DNA of 64,000 nt. Source: Panicum virgatum. Its lineage: Eukaryota > Streptophyta > Magnoliopsida > Poales > Poaceae. This document shows positions 20,237-32,499 of this stretch, piece by piece (the stretch's first letter is position 1; each line of letters begins with the position of its first letter). The notes beneath the pieces are model-generated. The model did not search any database, was not told where the DNA came from, and was given only the letters and a program-made list of their open reading frames with translations. The stretch spans positions 34,828,078 through 34,892,077 of the forward strand of contig NC_053149.1 in assembly GCF_016808335.1 (NCBI RefSeq), in the 5' to 3' direction. Made by a program: the position numbers and the translations under genes.

Positions 20237-21018
20237 GCATTGTAAAAAACTTCAAATATAATATAATATACATGAGATTTGATCACACATTTTCTGGTTA
20301 GCTCATGTAATGCAATAGCCGGCACCAGCATCTGCTGCCAAATAGTCGAAAATAAAATGGTTTCAAGGATCAAGCCGAAAAATCTATTTTTCGTCGTGGA
20401 GGAGCCGCACGGGAAGAAAATTTTTTGAATAGTTCACGGGAAGAAAATGAATTGAAGCCAAAAAATAGACTTTTAGAGGGCACCAGAGCGATCCTGGACG
20501 CATCCCTTCGCCTGGCACCGGAGCGATCACGCGGCCCATCGTGGGCAACAGCAGAGCAGGGACGAGAAAGCGATGTGTCAGGGAAAGGCGCTCCCTCCGG
20601 CAAAGGATTTTTAGAGGGCAAGTAAAAATCTATTTTGGGGCGGGTGCGGTATCTGAAATTGCTTTTTGAAAGTACACAGTGACAAATGCCCTTGTCGATT
20701 AGTCGTCGCCGTACTGAGCGGCCGGCCAGTGCATGTCAGCTGCCACTTCCATGCAACAGTATTCCTGGCGGCCATCTCATTGCTAGCGATTCAATTCGAT
20801 GCCATGCTTGAGCTGCCCTACAAGCCTTTACGCCCGATCTGGCGCCTCTGCATTGCATGCATCTCAAAACAACACGGCAAGGCGAGAACGCCGTGCATCT
20901 CTCTCGCGCGCCCTTTAAATCGACACTCCCACATGCGTTTAGTTCTTCGTCGTCATTTCTTCAACACTCTCGCACGCGTCCAAGTTTCCATTGGCCGCAT
21001 AGGTGTAGCACGGTTACA
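20237..21018 (+). other. upstream region of KCS2
   Basis: No transposon ends are seen. The 13-bp block CGCCCTTTAAATC at 20909-20921 is identical to the one at 1947-1959 before KCS1. In this copy TTTAAA is the only TATA-like motif near the start codon, 105 bp away. Open frames across this region are chance. Confidence 0.5.
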
Positions 21019-22522
21019 ATGGCGCCGCTGGCCTCGTCTAGCAAGGCCAAGGCCCTCAAGGCGTCGTACGAGCTCGTCGTCAAGAACTTCCTCATCGTCG
21101 TCGCGGTGGCTTCTCTCGCCGCCGTGCTCCGGACGGCATGGCCGCCCATCGGCATCGATGGCCTTTACGGCCGTCTGCAAGCGGCGCGGCCAGTCCACGT
21201 CATCACGGCGGTGATCCTGACGGTCGCCCTCGTCAAGCTCAGGCGCATGCGCCGGCCACGGGACGTGTACCTCATCGAGTACGGCTGCTTCCGGCCGAAG
21301 CCGTGGTTCCGGGCACCGTACGCCACGTGCCTGGAGCACGTGCACCTCATGCCCTACCTGGCCAAAGAGGAAGACATCGCCTGGGGACGGCGCCTGCTCC
21401 TGCGGTCCGGGATCGGCGAGGAGACCTGCGTGCCGTACGCCTACCACTACGTGCCCCCGGACCGCAGCGTCGAGGCCTCCCGGGACGTGACCGAGCTGGT
21501 CATCTTCGCCGCCGTCGACGACGTGTTCGCCAGGAGCACCGTCCCGCCCGCGGACATCGACGTGGTCGTCGCCAACTGCAGCATCTTCACGCCCACGCCG
21601 GTGTTCGCCGACATGGTCGTCAACAGGTACAAGATGCGCGCCGACGTGCGGAGCGTAAACCTGTCCGGGATGGGGTGCAGCGCGGGGCTCATCTCCCTCC
21701 CTCCAGCTCGCCAAAAACCTCCTGCAGGTGGCGCCGCCGGGCACGCACGTATTGGTCGTGTCCACGGAGATCCTCTCGTCGCAGTACTACGTCGGCAGCA
21801 AGCGCGAGATGCTGCTGCCCAACTGCCTCTTCCGCATGGGCGCCGCCGCCATGATCCTCTCCAACTCCCCGGAACGCGCCCGGTTCCGGCTCGCGCGCAT
21901 GGTTCGTACCGTGGCCGCCGCACTAGACGCTGGCTACCGCTGCGTGTTCCAGGAGGAGGACGACGAGGGAAACATGGGGATCCGTCTCTCCAAGGACCTC
22001 GTCGCCACTGCCGGCCAAACCCTCAAAAGCAACATCGTGGCCTTCGGCCCGATGGTCCTCCCGGTCTCGGAGCAGCTCCTCGTCGCGCTCTCGCTCCTCA
22101 AGAGGAAGCTCCTGAGCCTGCGGCGCGAGAGCGGCAAGGTGAGGCTGTACCGCCCGGACTTCCGCACGGCGTTCGAGCACTTCTGCATCCACGCCGGCGG
22201 GCGCGCGGTGATCGACGACGTGCAGCGCGCCCTCGGCCTGTCCGACGAGGACGTGGAGGCGTCGCGGATGACGCTGCACTGGTTCGGCAACACGTCGAGC
22301 AGCTCGGTGCTGTACGAGCTGGCGTATATCGAGGCCAAGGGCCGGATGAAGAGGGGCGACCGGGTGTGGATGATCTCCTTCGGCGCTGGCTTCGAGTGCA
22401 GCAGCGCGGCGTGGGAGTGCATCAAGCCGGCGGCCGACGCCGACGGGCCATGGATCAACTGCGTCCACCGCTACCCGGTGCAGCTCCCTAAGGTCGTAGA
22501 TGAAAATTCAATAATAATCTAA
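21019..22522 (+). pseudogene. 3-ketoacyl-CoA synthase (KCS2 copy), frameshifted
   Basis: Same family and layout as KCS1: intronless, two N-terminal hydrophobic segments, FAE1_CUT1_RppA domain, nucleophile Cys220 in SGMGCSAG (codon 21676-21678). About five codons later a CTCC unit is present three times (21693-21704), where KCS1 and the family have sequence four bases shorter. The reading frame changes there. The second half continues in the next frame to a TAA at 22520-22522, with the catalytic His (CAC at 22190-22192, FCIHAGGRA) and Asn (22289-22291, HWFGN) intact. Without the extra four bases the protein would be 499 residues. As given, the first frame runs out of phase to 22491 and would make a protein without the C-terminal domain. 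It is a pseudogene, a recent allele-level lesion or a sequencing error; the rest of the sequence shows no decay. Confidence 0.9.
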
Positions 22523-22984
22523 TTAATTCACTACCGTACGTATTCAATAGGTGCTAGATGATTTAGTGTTTGTGTCTAGGCCTCTAGCACATATTAATGT
22601 GTTTGCTATGTAGGAGAACTACTCCATATTTTTTCGATAAAGTTATATAGTTGTACTACTACTCCATAATAATTTGGCTTCCAAATGCATGCATGCTGAT
22701 TCTGCAATGTGCACCTTCAGTTTGACTCGATCTTGTGTTGTAAAGCGCGTGTGCTGTGTTGATCCACAAGATTTGCGATCTATATATGTTTTCTTTAAGA
22801 AAAATATTGAACCCCGATCATATTTTATATATAGTTATAACTATGGAGACCAAAAGTTATATCCAGAAGAAGATGTATACTTATAGTTATTACGGCCAGG
22901 TGCAAGCCACTTGTGATAACAATGGAGAGCAGAATAATTAAATTTGCAAATTAAGTTCTAACAAGCATTTCACCGAACATAGAA
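22523..22984. other. 3' flank of KCS2
   Basis: AT-rich, with short open frames only. The first part is likely KCS2 3' UTR. No transposon ends are seen before the LINE fragment. Confidence 0.4.
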
Positions 22985-24105
22985 CGGGAAGACTGCATAG
23001 CTTGGCACTATGATAGGAAAGGAATTTTCTCTGTGAGGTCGGCATATAAAGTGTTGGTGCAGGAGCAGAGAAGGCTCTCTGTCAGGGGCGGTCAGGGGAG
23101 CTCGTCAGGAGGTAATATGCAGGCAGAGCACTGGAAGGGGATTTGGGCTCTGAAATGCCGGGGAAAAATAAAAAATTTCCTTTGGCGACTGGCCCATGAT
23201 AGCCTGGCAATGCGAATGAATTTGAAGTGGAGGCGTATGGAGCCAAGGATTTTAATTTCGGCGAAATTTCACCGAAATTTCCGAATTATCGTCTTTATCG
23301 GTGGGTGCCGAAAAAAACCCTATGCCGGTCAAAAATTTCAGCTAAAATTTGGCCACCCGCCGAAATCAGGCGCCACAAAGGCCAAAATGGTATTCCTGGC
23401 GGCCAGCCCACCATATAAAACACCACAAACCCTAAATTCACTGGATTTCTCCCCCAAATTCCCAAATTGGCAGCTTCGTTCGTTCCCGACACCGTCAGAC
23501 CGCGCCGTAACATAAGTAAATCATTTGTGTATTATAATCTGTGATATACTATTTTTTATATTCAAATGTGATGTGGAGGGATTAGGGATAGGTTTAGCTG
23601 AAATTCTGGCAATATTTTTTTAAAAAATTGAATTTGTTTAAATTTTGTCCAAAATTTTCCGAAATTCCCGAAAAATCGCATTTATCAGCGGGTGCCGAAT
23701 TTTTTTAATGGAGCTACACACGAGGTGCATTATGTGCAACAGACTGGACTGAGGATGGTGCCCATCCTTTCATGAAGTAGTTTGTAAAGAAGCTCTGGAG
23801 GAACTTTGTGTGAGGCTGGCCCAAACACAAACAGCTGAGGAACTAATTTGCATGCTGCTGGAGATTCAAAACAAACGACAAATGAGAGTTGTGTTCTGCT
23901 GTACTATTGGGGGATGTGAGGGATGGGGAATGAAGGAGAAGCTCAACCGAACTGGGCCTCATGGCCCAAACTTATGCTGACGAACTACTGAAGGAGCAGC
24001 TTGATCAAACGAGGGTAGGACAGAGAAGGGAAGAAGGGTGGCATCGGCCAAGTGATGGACTTCTGAAAATAAATGTGGGCAATGCTGTGAGAATGAAGTT
24101 GTTAC
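22985..24105 (+). pseudogene. LINE fragment A: zinc-binding RT tail and RNase H start
   Basis: The frame reads through the zf-RVT-type motif of plant non-LTR elements (AWHYDRKGIFSVRSAYK, then WALKCRGKIKNFLWRLAHD), is interrupted by a 464-bp insertion, and resumes with ELHTRCIMCNRLD. Near 24042 it reaches WHRPSDGLLKIN, the usual start of the plant LINE RNase H-like domain. Several stops are present. Only the 3' part of the element is left; the reverse transcriptase core is absent. Confidence 0.75.
23244..23707. mobile_element. 464-bp unclassified insertion in LINE fragment A
   Basis: The LINE frame breaks at ATGGAGC (23237-23243) and resumes at a second ATGGAGC (23708-23714), a 7-bp target duplication. 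The insert has related sequences near both ends in direct orientation: CCGAAATTTCCGAATTATCG, then TCGGTGGGTGCCGAA on the left, and CCGAAATTCCCGAAAAATCG, then TCAGCGGGTGCCGAA on the right. The middle holds TATAAAACACC and a leader-like CACAAACCCTAAATTC. I do not recognise the family. Confidence 0.7.
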
Positions 24106-24119
24106 TCTACCTTTTAAAG

Positions 24120-25560
24120 ATATGTCTGGTCCGAAAATAAACTTTAGTAAAAGCGAGGTCAACATGGTGTTTGAGGATATACAGAAATCTCAAAGCTATT
24201 CAGAGCTTTTTAACTGCATGCGCCATTGGAACATGGCCTATAAAATACTTGGGTGTACCTGTGGCAAGCTCTAAGCTGCATGTAAGGGATTGGCAAAATT
24301 TGGATGAGAAACTGCTCAAAAGATTAGATGGCTGGAAGGGAGGCACGCCCTCTCTATAGACGTGGGAGAATTACCTTAATCAACTTCTGCTTGAGTAGCA
24401 TCCCTACCTACTGCATGTCTATGTATCTGCTCCCCAAAACCATTCTCAAGAGGATGGACAAGACAAGAAAAAGATTCTTCTGGCAAGGAAGAGGCACTAA
24501 GAAAAAATACTTCCTGGTGAAGTGGTGTAAAATTGCTAAGCCAAAAAGAAAAGGGGACCAGGAAATTAAGGACTTGAGGAAAATGAATATGAGTTTACTT
24601 TGCAGATGGTGGTGGAAAATAGAGAAGGGCGAGGGATTATGGCAGGAAATAGTGAAGAAAAAATACATTAAACAATCTTGCATCCTGCAGTTGAAAAAGA
24701 AGCGCCCTCTAATTCCCCTATGTGGAATGATGTGTTGAAAGTGAAAGAATTTTATACTCAATGTAGATTCATGATGGTCGGGAATGGTGAAAAAACTGAT
24801 TTCTGGAGAGGCCCGTGGTGTGACCCTCTACAACTGAAAGATAAATTCCCTTAGCTGTTTACCAGCTGCAATGAGCAGAACATAACTATTTGCGAGATGG
24901 CTCAGAAAATTTGCCGCCTTCAATTCAAGCGCTGACATCATGCGAGAGAAATCAATCACACCTAAGACAAATGAATGACATGATACAAGCCTTCCCCATG
25001 GGATTGGGGGTTGACATACCCAGATAGGCTTGGGAGAAAAAGGCAGAGTTCCTAGTCAAATCTATGTATGATCACATGTTTTGTGCCGAGATAGACAACT
25101 CAAATATGAGGCTCTGGAAAGGTAGGACTCCTCTGAAAATTAAAATCTTCCTATGGTTGATAGAACAAAATGTGATCCTGACTAAGGACAATTTGGTCAA
25201 AAGGAAATGGCAGGGTGATGTGAGGTGTTGTTTTTGCCCTGAAAATGAAAGCATCAACCATCTCTTCTTTGACTGCTCTATGGCGAGATACATCTGGAGC
25301 CTGATTGCTCTGGTGGTAGGGCTGATTGTAGGCCGACCTCATTTAATTAGCTCCTACTAGGTCTGGGGGAAAAGATTTTTATCACAAGCAAAGAAATACC
25401 ATGCGGTGGGCTTAGCAGGGGTGTGTTGGGCAATTTGGAAACAATACTTCGAAAAAAAGTATAAGATCTCATGCTTAGATTGTCTGTCTAGCCTCACCTT
25501 TCATCTCCTTTTGGGCAGAGCAGCAGGATGGAGAGAAGGCAAAGGAGCTTCAAGATCCAT
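24120..25560 (+). pseudogene. LINE fragment B: end of reverse transcriptase and zf-RVT
   Basis: A second LINE piece starts with an INFSKSEV-like stretch (about 24140), followed by the typical post-RT blocks (TLINFCLSSIPTYCMSMYLLPK, read here as TLINFCLSSIPTY then CMSMYLLPK; KRFFWQG; LRKMNMSLLCRWWWK). From about 25040 a second zf-RVT region follows (WKGRTPLKIKIFLWLI, then CCFCPENESINHLFFDC). Because it again holds upstream domains after fragment A, it is a separate copy. Multiple stops and frameshifts. Confidence 0.75.
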
Positions 25561-25770
25561 CCCCTAAAGCACGATGTTTCTCTTGCTAAAGCCACCCAGA
25601 AAATCTGCCCCCACTGAGGAGTTGCATCCTTGTGCACCCACGAATTCGTCCCCAGAAAACTGACTCTATGAAAATTGATGGTCCAGATCTCAGCCTGGAA
25701 GACTTCAACGCCATCAAACAGTATGTGTTATATGGATCATCCGCTTCAACGTGCGTCCACCCCATCCCGT
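25561..25770. other. unassigned junction
   Basis: Short stretch between LINE fragment B and the probable LTR start at 25771; nothing recognised. Confidence 0.3.
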
Positions 25771-26128
25771 TGTGATACCTTAGTTGTCAAATTAGCCAAA
25801 GCAAGACAATAAGCATAAAAATCATATGCAAATGAGCCAAGAAAACAGAAAAAGAAACCTCATATCTTGCGTTTGTAGATCTATATATATGTGCTTCAAT
25901 GTGTGTATGTGCTTGTGTGCAACATGCTTGAAATACAATACTTTGTAGGTTTTCAAACTCGAATTGGCATAAGTGGTAGCCATGCATCAAAATCTACCTT
26001 TTATAATGCTTTATAAACTTCGTATACAAAGCGAATCCAAATTTGAAAATGATCACAAGAAATAATAGCAAATTCAAATCTTATTTGTCTTAGATTTAAC
26101 TAACTTTTAAATGGATCCACCAATGTTC

Positions 26129-26216
26129 TTGAAAATTTATAGACATGTCACTCTTGACATAATAAACAAATGTTGAAAATTTATAGACATGTCACTCTTG
26201 ACATAATAAACAAATG
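26129..26216. repeat. 44-bp tandem duplication
   Basis: The unit starting TTGAAAATTTATAGACATG is present twice in a row with no differences seen. Confidence 0.9.
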
Positions 26217-26479
26217 TCTAGTTGAACTCGAGGGGTGAAATCGACAAAAGTTGCATGAAATGACAAGTCATTCAAATAACTGTTTTCAAAATTTTAAAAT
26301 ATCTTTTAAACCAAAGATCAAATGAAAAATTTTCCCAAAAAGAAAGTTGTAGATTTTTAAATTCTCTACAACTTTGGTATTTACAGTTCTTCGAGTTTCA
26401 ACATAAAAGGTGATGAAAATTTAGTTTTTGCAGTCCGGCCCCTGAGTTTCTTTGAATTCTCGCATTCCGGTCCCTCCAC

Positions 26480-27367
26480 CTCACCTCTCTCCACCCTCCC
26501 CTGTTCTGCCCCGCGGCAGCACTGGCCGCCGGCTACCTGGCCTCAACAGCCCCGGCTAGCTGCCTTGCCACGCGCCATCCCCTGGCTCTGCACCTCCCCC
26601 AGCTAATCCCCGCCCAGCTGCTGCATCCCTCGCCCCCAGTTTTCCCTGAGCTCTCCACGCTCCTCCCCTCCCCTGTGCGCTTGCGCCACGAGGATGGCCG
26701 GCCGAGCTGCCACGGCCATGCGCCCCACCCCCAGGCACGCGCGCCCAAACTCGCCCTCCCCCTCGCACTGGCCTAGGAAAGATAGAGCCGAGCTCCTCAC
26801 TGCCCCTGCTTGCCCAGACCTCCATTGCCGCCCTAGACCTCCACACCGAGCTCCTCCCTCCGCCACTCCTTAGCCCAAATTGACCGCGCAGCCACCTTCC
26901 CCTAAAGCTCCTGAAGCCCAACGACCCCTCAATCGCCGTTATCCCTCACAGGAACACCCCCCACCGCTGCCTCCATGGCCGGTCGCCGCCGAAGCTCCGT
27001 GGAGCACCCCATACACCCTCCCTCGACTCCAGTCGAGCCTCTGAACGGATCCGCCTCATCCTCCTGGACCTCCCAAAGCCACAGTCCCATCCATCCGGCC
27101 ACCACCATTGCCGGAGCAACGCCCACGACCTCGCCGGAGTTCCTGTTCCGCCGTTGCTCCGCGGCTCGGCCTTCTCCTACCATCCCCGACCCACCAAAAC
27201 CCACCAGCAGGTGCGCACGAGACTCCTCTCCCTTTTCCCCCACTTTACCCTCGCCGCCTGCGAGCCTCCTCGCCGAAATCCGGCCGGCCCCCTCCCTCTG
27301 TTCCCTTCCAAGTCCGGCCAAGGACCTGTCTACAAGAAAGAAAAACGTTCTGAGAACCCAAATGTAA
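26480..27367. other. GC-rich block without a supportable gene
   Basis: Open frames exist on both strands (for example 26975-27367 plus and 26556-26921 minus), but all translate into Pro/Ser/Ala/Arg-rich low complexity. Long LTRs of this type commonly carry such a block. Confidence 0.45.
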
Positions 27368-30300
27368 AACCTGAAAGTCAATATTAGATTCAAAGCTGCG
27401 AACTTGTAAAATACATATAAATTCATAGACAAATCATCAAAATACAAACTAAAATGTTTTAGAATCCTTGGAACGAAACCTACAACTTTTGTTACATGTA
27501 CATTTTCAGATTCTTGATCTATTTTAATCTAGGTTAAAGATTATTTTAAATAGCATTTAATTGTATCTCATGTTCTAGAGCAAATCTGTAAGCGGTTTTT
27601 TAAAAATATGCTTGTCTATGAATGTTGGTCTCTGTGTAAAATTATCAGACCCTTACCATAGACCTAACTAAAGGTTTTACTAAAAACTTGCTCTAGGTGT
27701 AGGATTTATAGATCTAATCGTTCATGATGTTCTATAGCTTTTATAGGGATAAAACTAATACAGTAGAGTTAGATTGTACCATAGACACCATGAAAAAAGT
27801 TTGGACATTTGTTCTTCTACTTAAGCTGTTCTTGTAAATTTAGACTTCCACATATACATTAAATCAAGAATAAATAGGAGATATTTGTTCTAGGAATTTT
27901 GCTCAATAACTTTAGTTGATTTTTGGCTGGAAGACATCTCATGCTATTTCTAGTACTTGGTAAAAATTTGAGCTCACATGGATCTCTTTAACTAGATGAA
28001 AACCCACCCTTTGATAGATCTAGTAGTAAGCTTCATTTATTATTTCTGGAAGTTTGACTCTAGATGTGTACATGAAACTTTTTCTTTGAGTTTAGATCGC
28101 TAAATTCTCACTAGTGTGCACGTTTGGATGTTTTTGGATCTGAGTAGCTATATATGTGAATTAATCCTTGTTAAATGTCACTTAAATGGATTAAATAGTT
28201 CATGTACACTAAAAAATCTAAAGTTTACACCAGCACTTAATTTTTGTTATATAACTCTACATGAAAATTTTGAGAATCATATGATGTGTAGAACTATAGA
28301 TAATAAATGCTAATTTGATTACCTGGCTGAACTTGTTATTTTTACTCTGGTTAGTACAGTACATATCTAACCTGTGAAATTTTAGCACAAGCTTGTTAAA
28401 TGTCTCCTCGTGCTGGAAAAAAAGTTTGGGATTTATTGCTTATCTAAAACTAGCTCGAATAATTATGCATATGCTAAGTTAAGTAAACGTAATACTAAAT
28501 ATTCTGTTGGGGAAAAATTCTGATATTTTTACTGGTGTGTGCTCATGCCCAGAGTAGGATCTAGTAAAATTTTGAGACCCATAAACATCCTATAACTCTC
28601 TGGAAATTTTAATATTTCTATAGGTATGCTTATTTGGTCATAATCATTGTTCCTGATATATGTCTGATTAAAATTTGGAAAATTAAAGTATATAAAATAT
28701 CATATGTAGAGTCTCCTGTAAAAATTTGAGGCCCTGAACCTTTACAGTTTGTTCTGTAGAAATACATCTTGATATTAATAGGTTATATTTAAAGTATTTT
28801 TCATGCTTACATGTGTTACTGTTTTTTACTGAAAGTTTTGCTTTAAGCTTTATTTGAAGTCTGGTTTACTTTAAGGTTGTGTAAAAATTTGAGCACCAGC
28901 ACTTGCTTTATTTGCTCTGAATAAATAAAACTTGATTAATATAGGCGTATCTTTACTTATTTACTATGCTCTATAAATTGCACAATAAATTCTGAAAATT
29001 TTACGGTAACCTGAACATCAGATTTGGAACAACTAGTAAAATTTTGAGAACCAATACTTGCATGGTTAGTTCTGTATAAATGGATCTTTGTTCTAGCCGT
29101 GGCTGTGTAATTCATTTTTCATGTTTAATTGACTGCACCAATTGAGCTGAAATTCATACAGTAGACACTTTATTCAGAGAAGTATCTTGTGTAAAAATTT
29201 CAACACCAGAAACTATGTATAACTTCAGTTATAAGCATCACATTTTTTTCTAATATTAACTAAGACAAATACAATTTTCTGCACATTGATAAAATGGAAA
29301 AACAGCAAACCCACCTTATCTAATGAGTTAAGTAAGGTAATTTACTACTCCATAAATGATTGCCCAAGAATATGTAAATAAGAAACTTCATGATCAAAAA
29401 TTGTGCTTTGTTGGATTACAACTTTATAGTGAAATATCTAAAGTAAATGAACTCTGAACACAATTTATGTACATGCATTTTCATATAGATGCGAATTTTC
29501 TCATCGACAGAATGGATGAATTGATACTGGAGTCCGAGAACGATATTGTGAAGCTCAAGCTAATCTAATTTAAATTGCTGAAGACCTGAACCAATTGCTG
29601 AAGCCCAAGGCTAACTTTGCTAAAGAAGGCAAGCCCCAGTGGATAATCCCATTATTTTCGCGCTATTTACATATAACTATTCGATATATGTTGTAATAAT
29701 TTTATTTGTGCATTTATGTTTCTAGGCGTTGTTTTTAACCCTAGCTGCATGATCCTAGGTACCTACATACTGTGCACCCGGTTTATTTCGACTAGTTGCC
29801 CCGCTAACTAGGAATGGTAGAAGTCGAGTGGTTTCCTGCGTCTCGCGAGATTATAGGAGTTGGCTGACTTTACATACTGCCGCAATATAACAACGGGCGG
29901 GGTTGTGTAGTTGGGATACCCCATCGGTATAGTGAAAATCAGATAAGATCGCGGTGTGTGGCACATTTCGTTAAGCTTTTCAAAGTACTAGCCACATGCC
30001 GAGAAATATGGTAATCGGTATGCTTAAGTACCTGATTGGACCAGCGAGTGGAACGACCTTGCACCCACTTTTAGAATTGTTCTAGAATGATCGTGCCATG
30101 CGGCTGCAGAGTGGTCGGACTCTGTAGTCAAGGGGGGTGCCCCGGATCCACGGACTGGAAAGAAAGGGAAAAAGTCGCGTGGGTGGCATAGTTCCCCATG
30201 CGTATGTGTGTGTTAGGTTTGCCTGGCCAGGTTAAGAAACTCGATTCGAAACGTCCGCCTCTCACGGTTTGAGACTGCTTAACAATTTCTGTCACATAGA

Positions 30301-30383
30301 GTAACAAGTGGAACATGATGAGGACAATACTGTTGTATGATTAATGTTTGGACTATCATGTTTGTTTAGAGATAGTCGCTCAC
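27368..30383. other. 3-kb AT-rich noncoding part of the large LTR-like sequence
   Basis: No open frame above 65 residues has any recognisable content. A loose phrase of the type AAAATTTGAGACC / AAAATTTTGAGAACC recurs many times, suggesting old internal repetition. Confidence 0.45.
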
Positions 30384-30803
30384 TGTCGGTGTTCACCGCC
30401 AAGCCTGCTCAGGGATACCCATAGCAGTAAGGTTTGTAGGTAGGGATTGACTGCTCTGGAACTCGATTGTGCAAGAAACACAAAGATTTAGACAGGTTCG
30501 GGCCGCGAGTTGCGTAATACCCTACGTTCTGTGTGGTTGTTTGTATTGCCTTGGGTGTTGATTGTACTATCTCGAGGGGGTCCCTGCCCGCCCTTATATA
30601 TCCGGGGGGATAGGGTTAAATGGAAAGTCCTAGCCTAGTACAGTTGGAGTCCTACTACAACACAATCGGGTAGTTTCCTTTGTACTGCAACTAGTTCTAC
30701 GCCTATTCGGGTAGTTACAAGAGAAGTAAGGTACATCCATGAGCTATCCCTTACTCTAGAACATTCTATGCCTATAAGCAGTCCCGTTGCCCCGGGTCTG
30801 ACA
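30384..30803 (-). repeat. LTR (3' LTR of the pol-less element)
   Basis: On the plus strand it starts TGTCGGTGTT and ends GGGTCTGACA. A TATATAA-type promoter motif lies near 30595 (read on the minus strand). The adjacent AGCCCTCGAGCTC is the reverse of the polypurine tract. Confidence 0.93.
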
Positions 30804-32325
30804 AGCCCTCGAGCTCTTTGTAGCCGAGTCCTGCAGGCATCGAGTACTTGGCTAGGCGTCTTCAAGTAGTCAGAACATCCTTCTGGTTGCTTCTGAGTTT
30901 TCCTTCAGATATGTCGAGTAGTCCTTCAAGTACTTCCGGTTGCTTCGAGGCTGTGAGGTGCTCAAGCCCCGAAATCTTGATCTTATATGGTGCGCGAAGT
31001 ACTCGCGCTCCATATGGAGTAGCCCCCAAGCCTTAGGTTGAATCGCAGAATTAGGCTGAGGGTCACTTCAGTCTTTTTCCTTCATTATTTTCCAAAAAAT
31101 TTAAAAAATAAATCTCTGATGCACATATCCCGCAGCCCCCGAGCCTTAAATCAAAATCTCTTATTCTGCGGGTAGCCCCTGAGCAAAGATTTGAAATTAA
31201 GGATCTAAGACGTGGCATCAGATTTTATTCTTTAGAATATCTGCAGGATTAATCAGATCTGGTATTCGAAAAGACCTCTTTTTTGGGTAAAAAATCCCAG
31301 AAAAATAATTTGATTGGATACGCCACACTAATTGCACCCGAAATATCCTCAGAAATAAAACCCAGGATGTTTATCCTTTTACTGTACGCTCACATGGGAC
31401 TGTACTGTATGAGGAATCTGCTTTATTGCATCTGTGAGTGCTGCTACTGTAGCATCACGAGTTGTCCTCAGTAAGACCCCTTGTGGCTATAAAAGGTGGG
31501 TGAGAAGCCTTTGCTAGAAGCACCAGTATTTCAAAGCCATGGCTTGCATTTGGTGTTCTTGCTCTCGCCCTCCTGAAGTTTGTGTAGTCCTTTCTAGCAA
31601 AAGATGCTAGAAGAGAACTTGCGAGTGACAAGAGAAGTCCCTGCTACCTCATCCTGCAACCCTACTTCTCTTGACAGATCCATGCTGGACATCATGTCCT
31701 TGCATATTCCTATGAGGCAGGTTCTCTGTGGACTGGTTGCAAGCAGTTGTGTCATACTCTTGGGGTTCCCAGGTTGTGGGTACCCAAGAACTGACATCTC
31801 TGGTGAGGAGACTTAATCTTGACACAACGTATTCAGGGAGAAGGAGAAATTTCTCCGCAAGATGCTACAAGAGATCTTGCGAGGCGATTACTGTAATCTG
31901 CCTCCAAACTCTTGAAATTTTTCTCCCGGAATACGAGTATTATTATTCCCTTGATGGGAATAATAAGTTTGTACTTTGTCACGGCCTCGGGCCGATCTAG
32001 CTGCAGCAGGCTTCGACTAGAAGCTCTAGGAGATCCAGGAGGTGTGCATGTAGGTCTGAGTCATTGTAAAGCTAGTTAGGAAAAAGTACTCGAGTTGTAA
32101 TATCGAGTAGTTGTTCTATGTCAAGTACTTTTCCCTTTATCCTGAAATGTAATCCCAGTTTCCCAGTTGAAGAAAAATAAGTCGAGTAGTTATCCAGGGA
32201 TGTGAGTATTTTCTTTTTCTAGAATGTAATCTCAGAGAAAAGAAATGTCTTAGAAAATCCCGTTTTTCCGCAATTGGTAACTGTCTGTTGGCCTTTCGGG
32301 TGTTTTACCATATTGCCACCGCCAT
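30804..32325. other. noncoding stretch between 3' LTR and antisense gene
   Basis: No coding frame is supported. TCGAGTACT / TACTCGA-type motifs are frequent. The right end holds the promoter of the antisense gene. Confidence 0.5.
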
Positions 32326-32333
32326 TATAAAAT
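32326..32333 (+). promoter_or_regulatory. TATA box of antisense gene
   Basis: TATAAAAT lies 167 bp upstream of the ATG at 32500, in plus orientation, opposite to the element that carries it. Confidence 0.55.
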
Positions 32334-32499
32334 AGAACGGTAACTAGGTTTTTACCCCACCGACTGCCATTCTCTTTTACTATTTAGATCTGTTCTTGCC
32401 CTCAAGCTTTCAGATCTAAAATTCCTTGCTTTCTCTTGCTTCCAAATCCACTTAGGGCTTAGCCAGTGTATGCGCGTGAAGCACTCTGTGGATTTTCGG

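Noticed and set aside
20857..21018. Upstream ATG extending the KCS2 frame by 54 residues
   Set aside because: The extra residues have no family similarity and the ATG at 21019 aligns with the KCS1 start.
25771..25775. Target duplication for the large LTR-like sequence ending near 40427
   Set aside because: The pentamer before 25771 (CCCGT) does not follow 40427; a CCCGT about 35 bp further on does not follow an LTR-like end.
26556..27367. GC-rich frames on both strands
   Set aside because: Pro/Arg/Ser/Ala-rich, overlapping on opposite strands, inside an LTR-like sequence; no motif.
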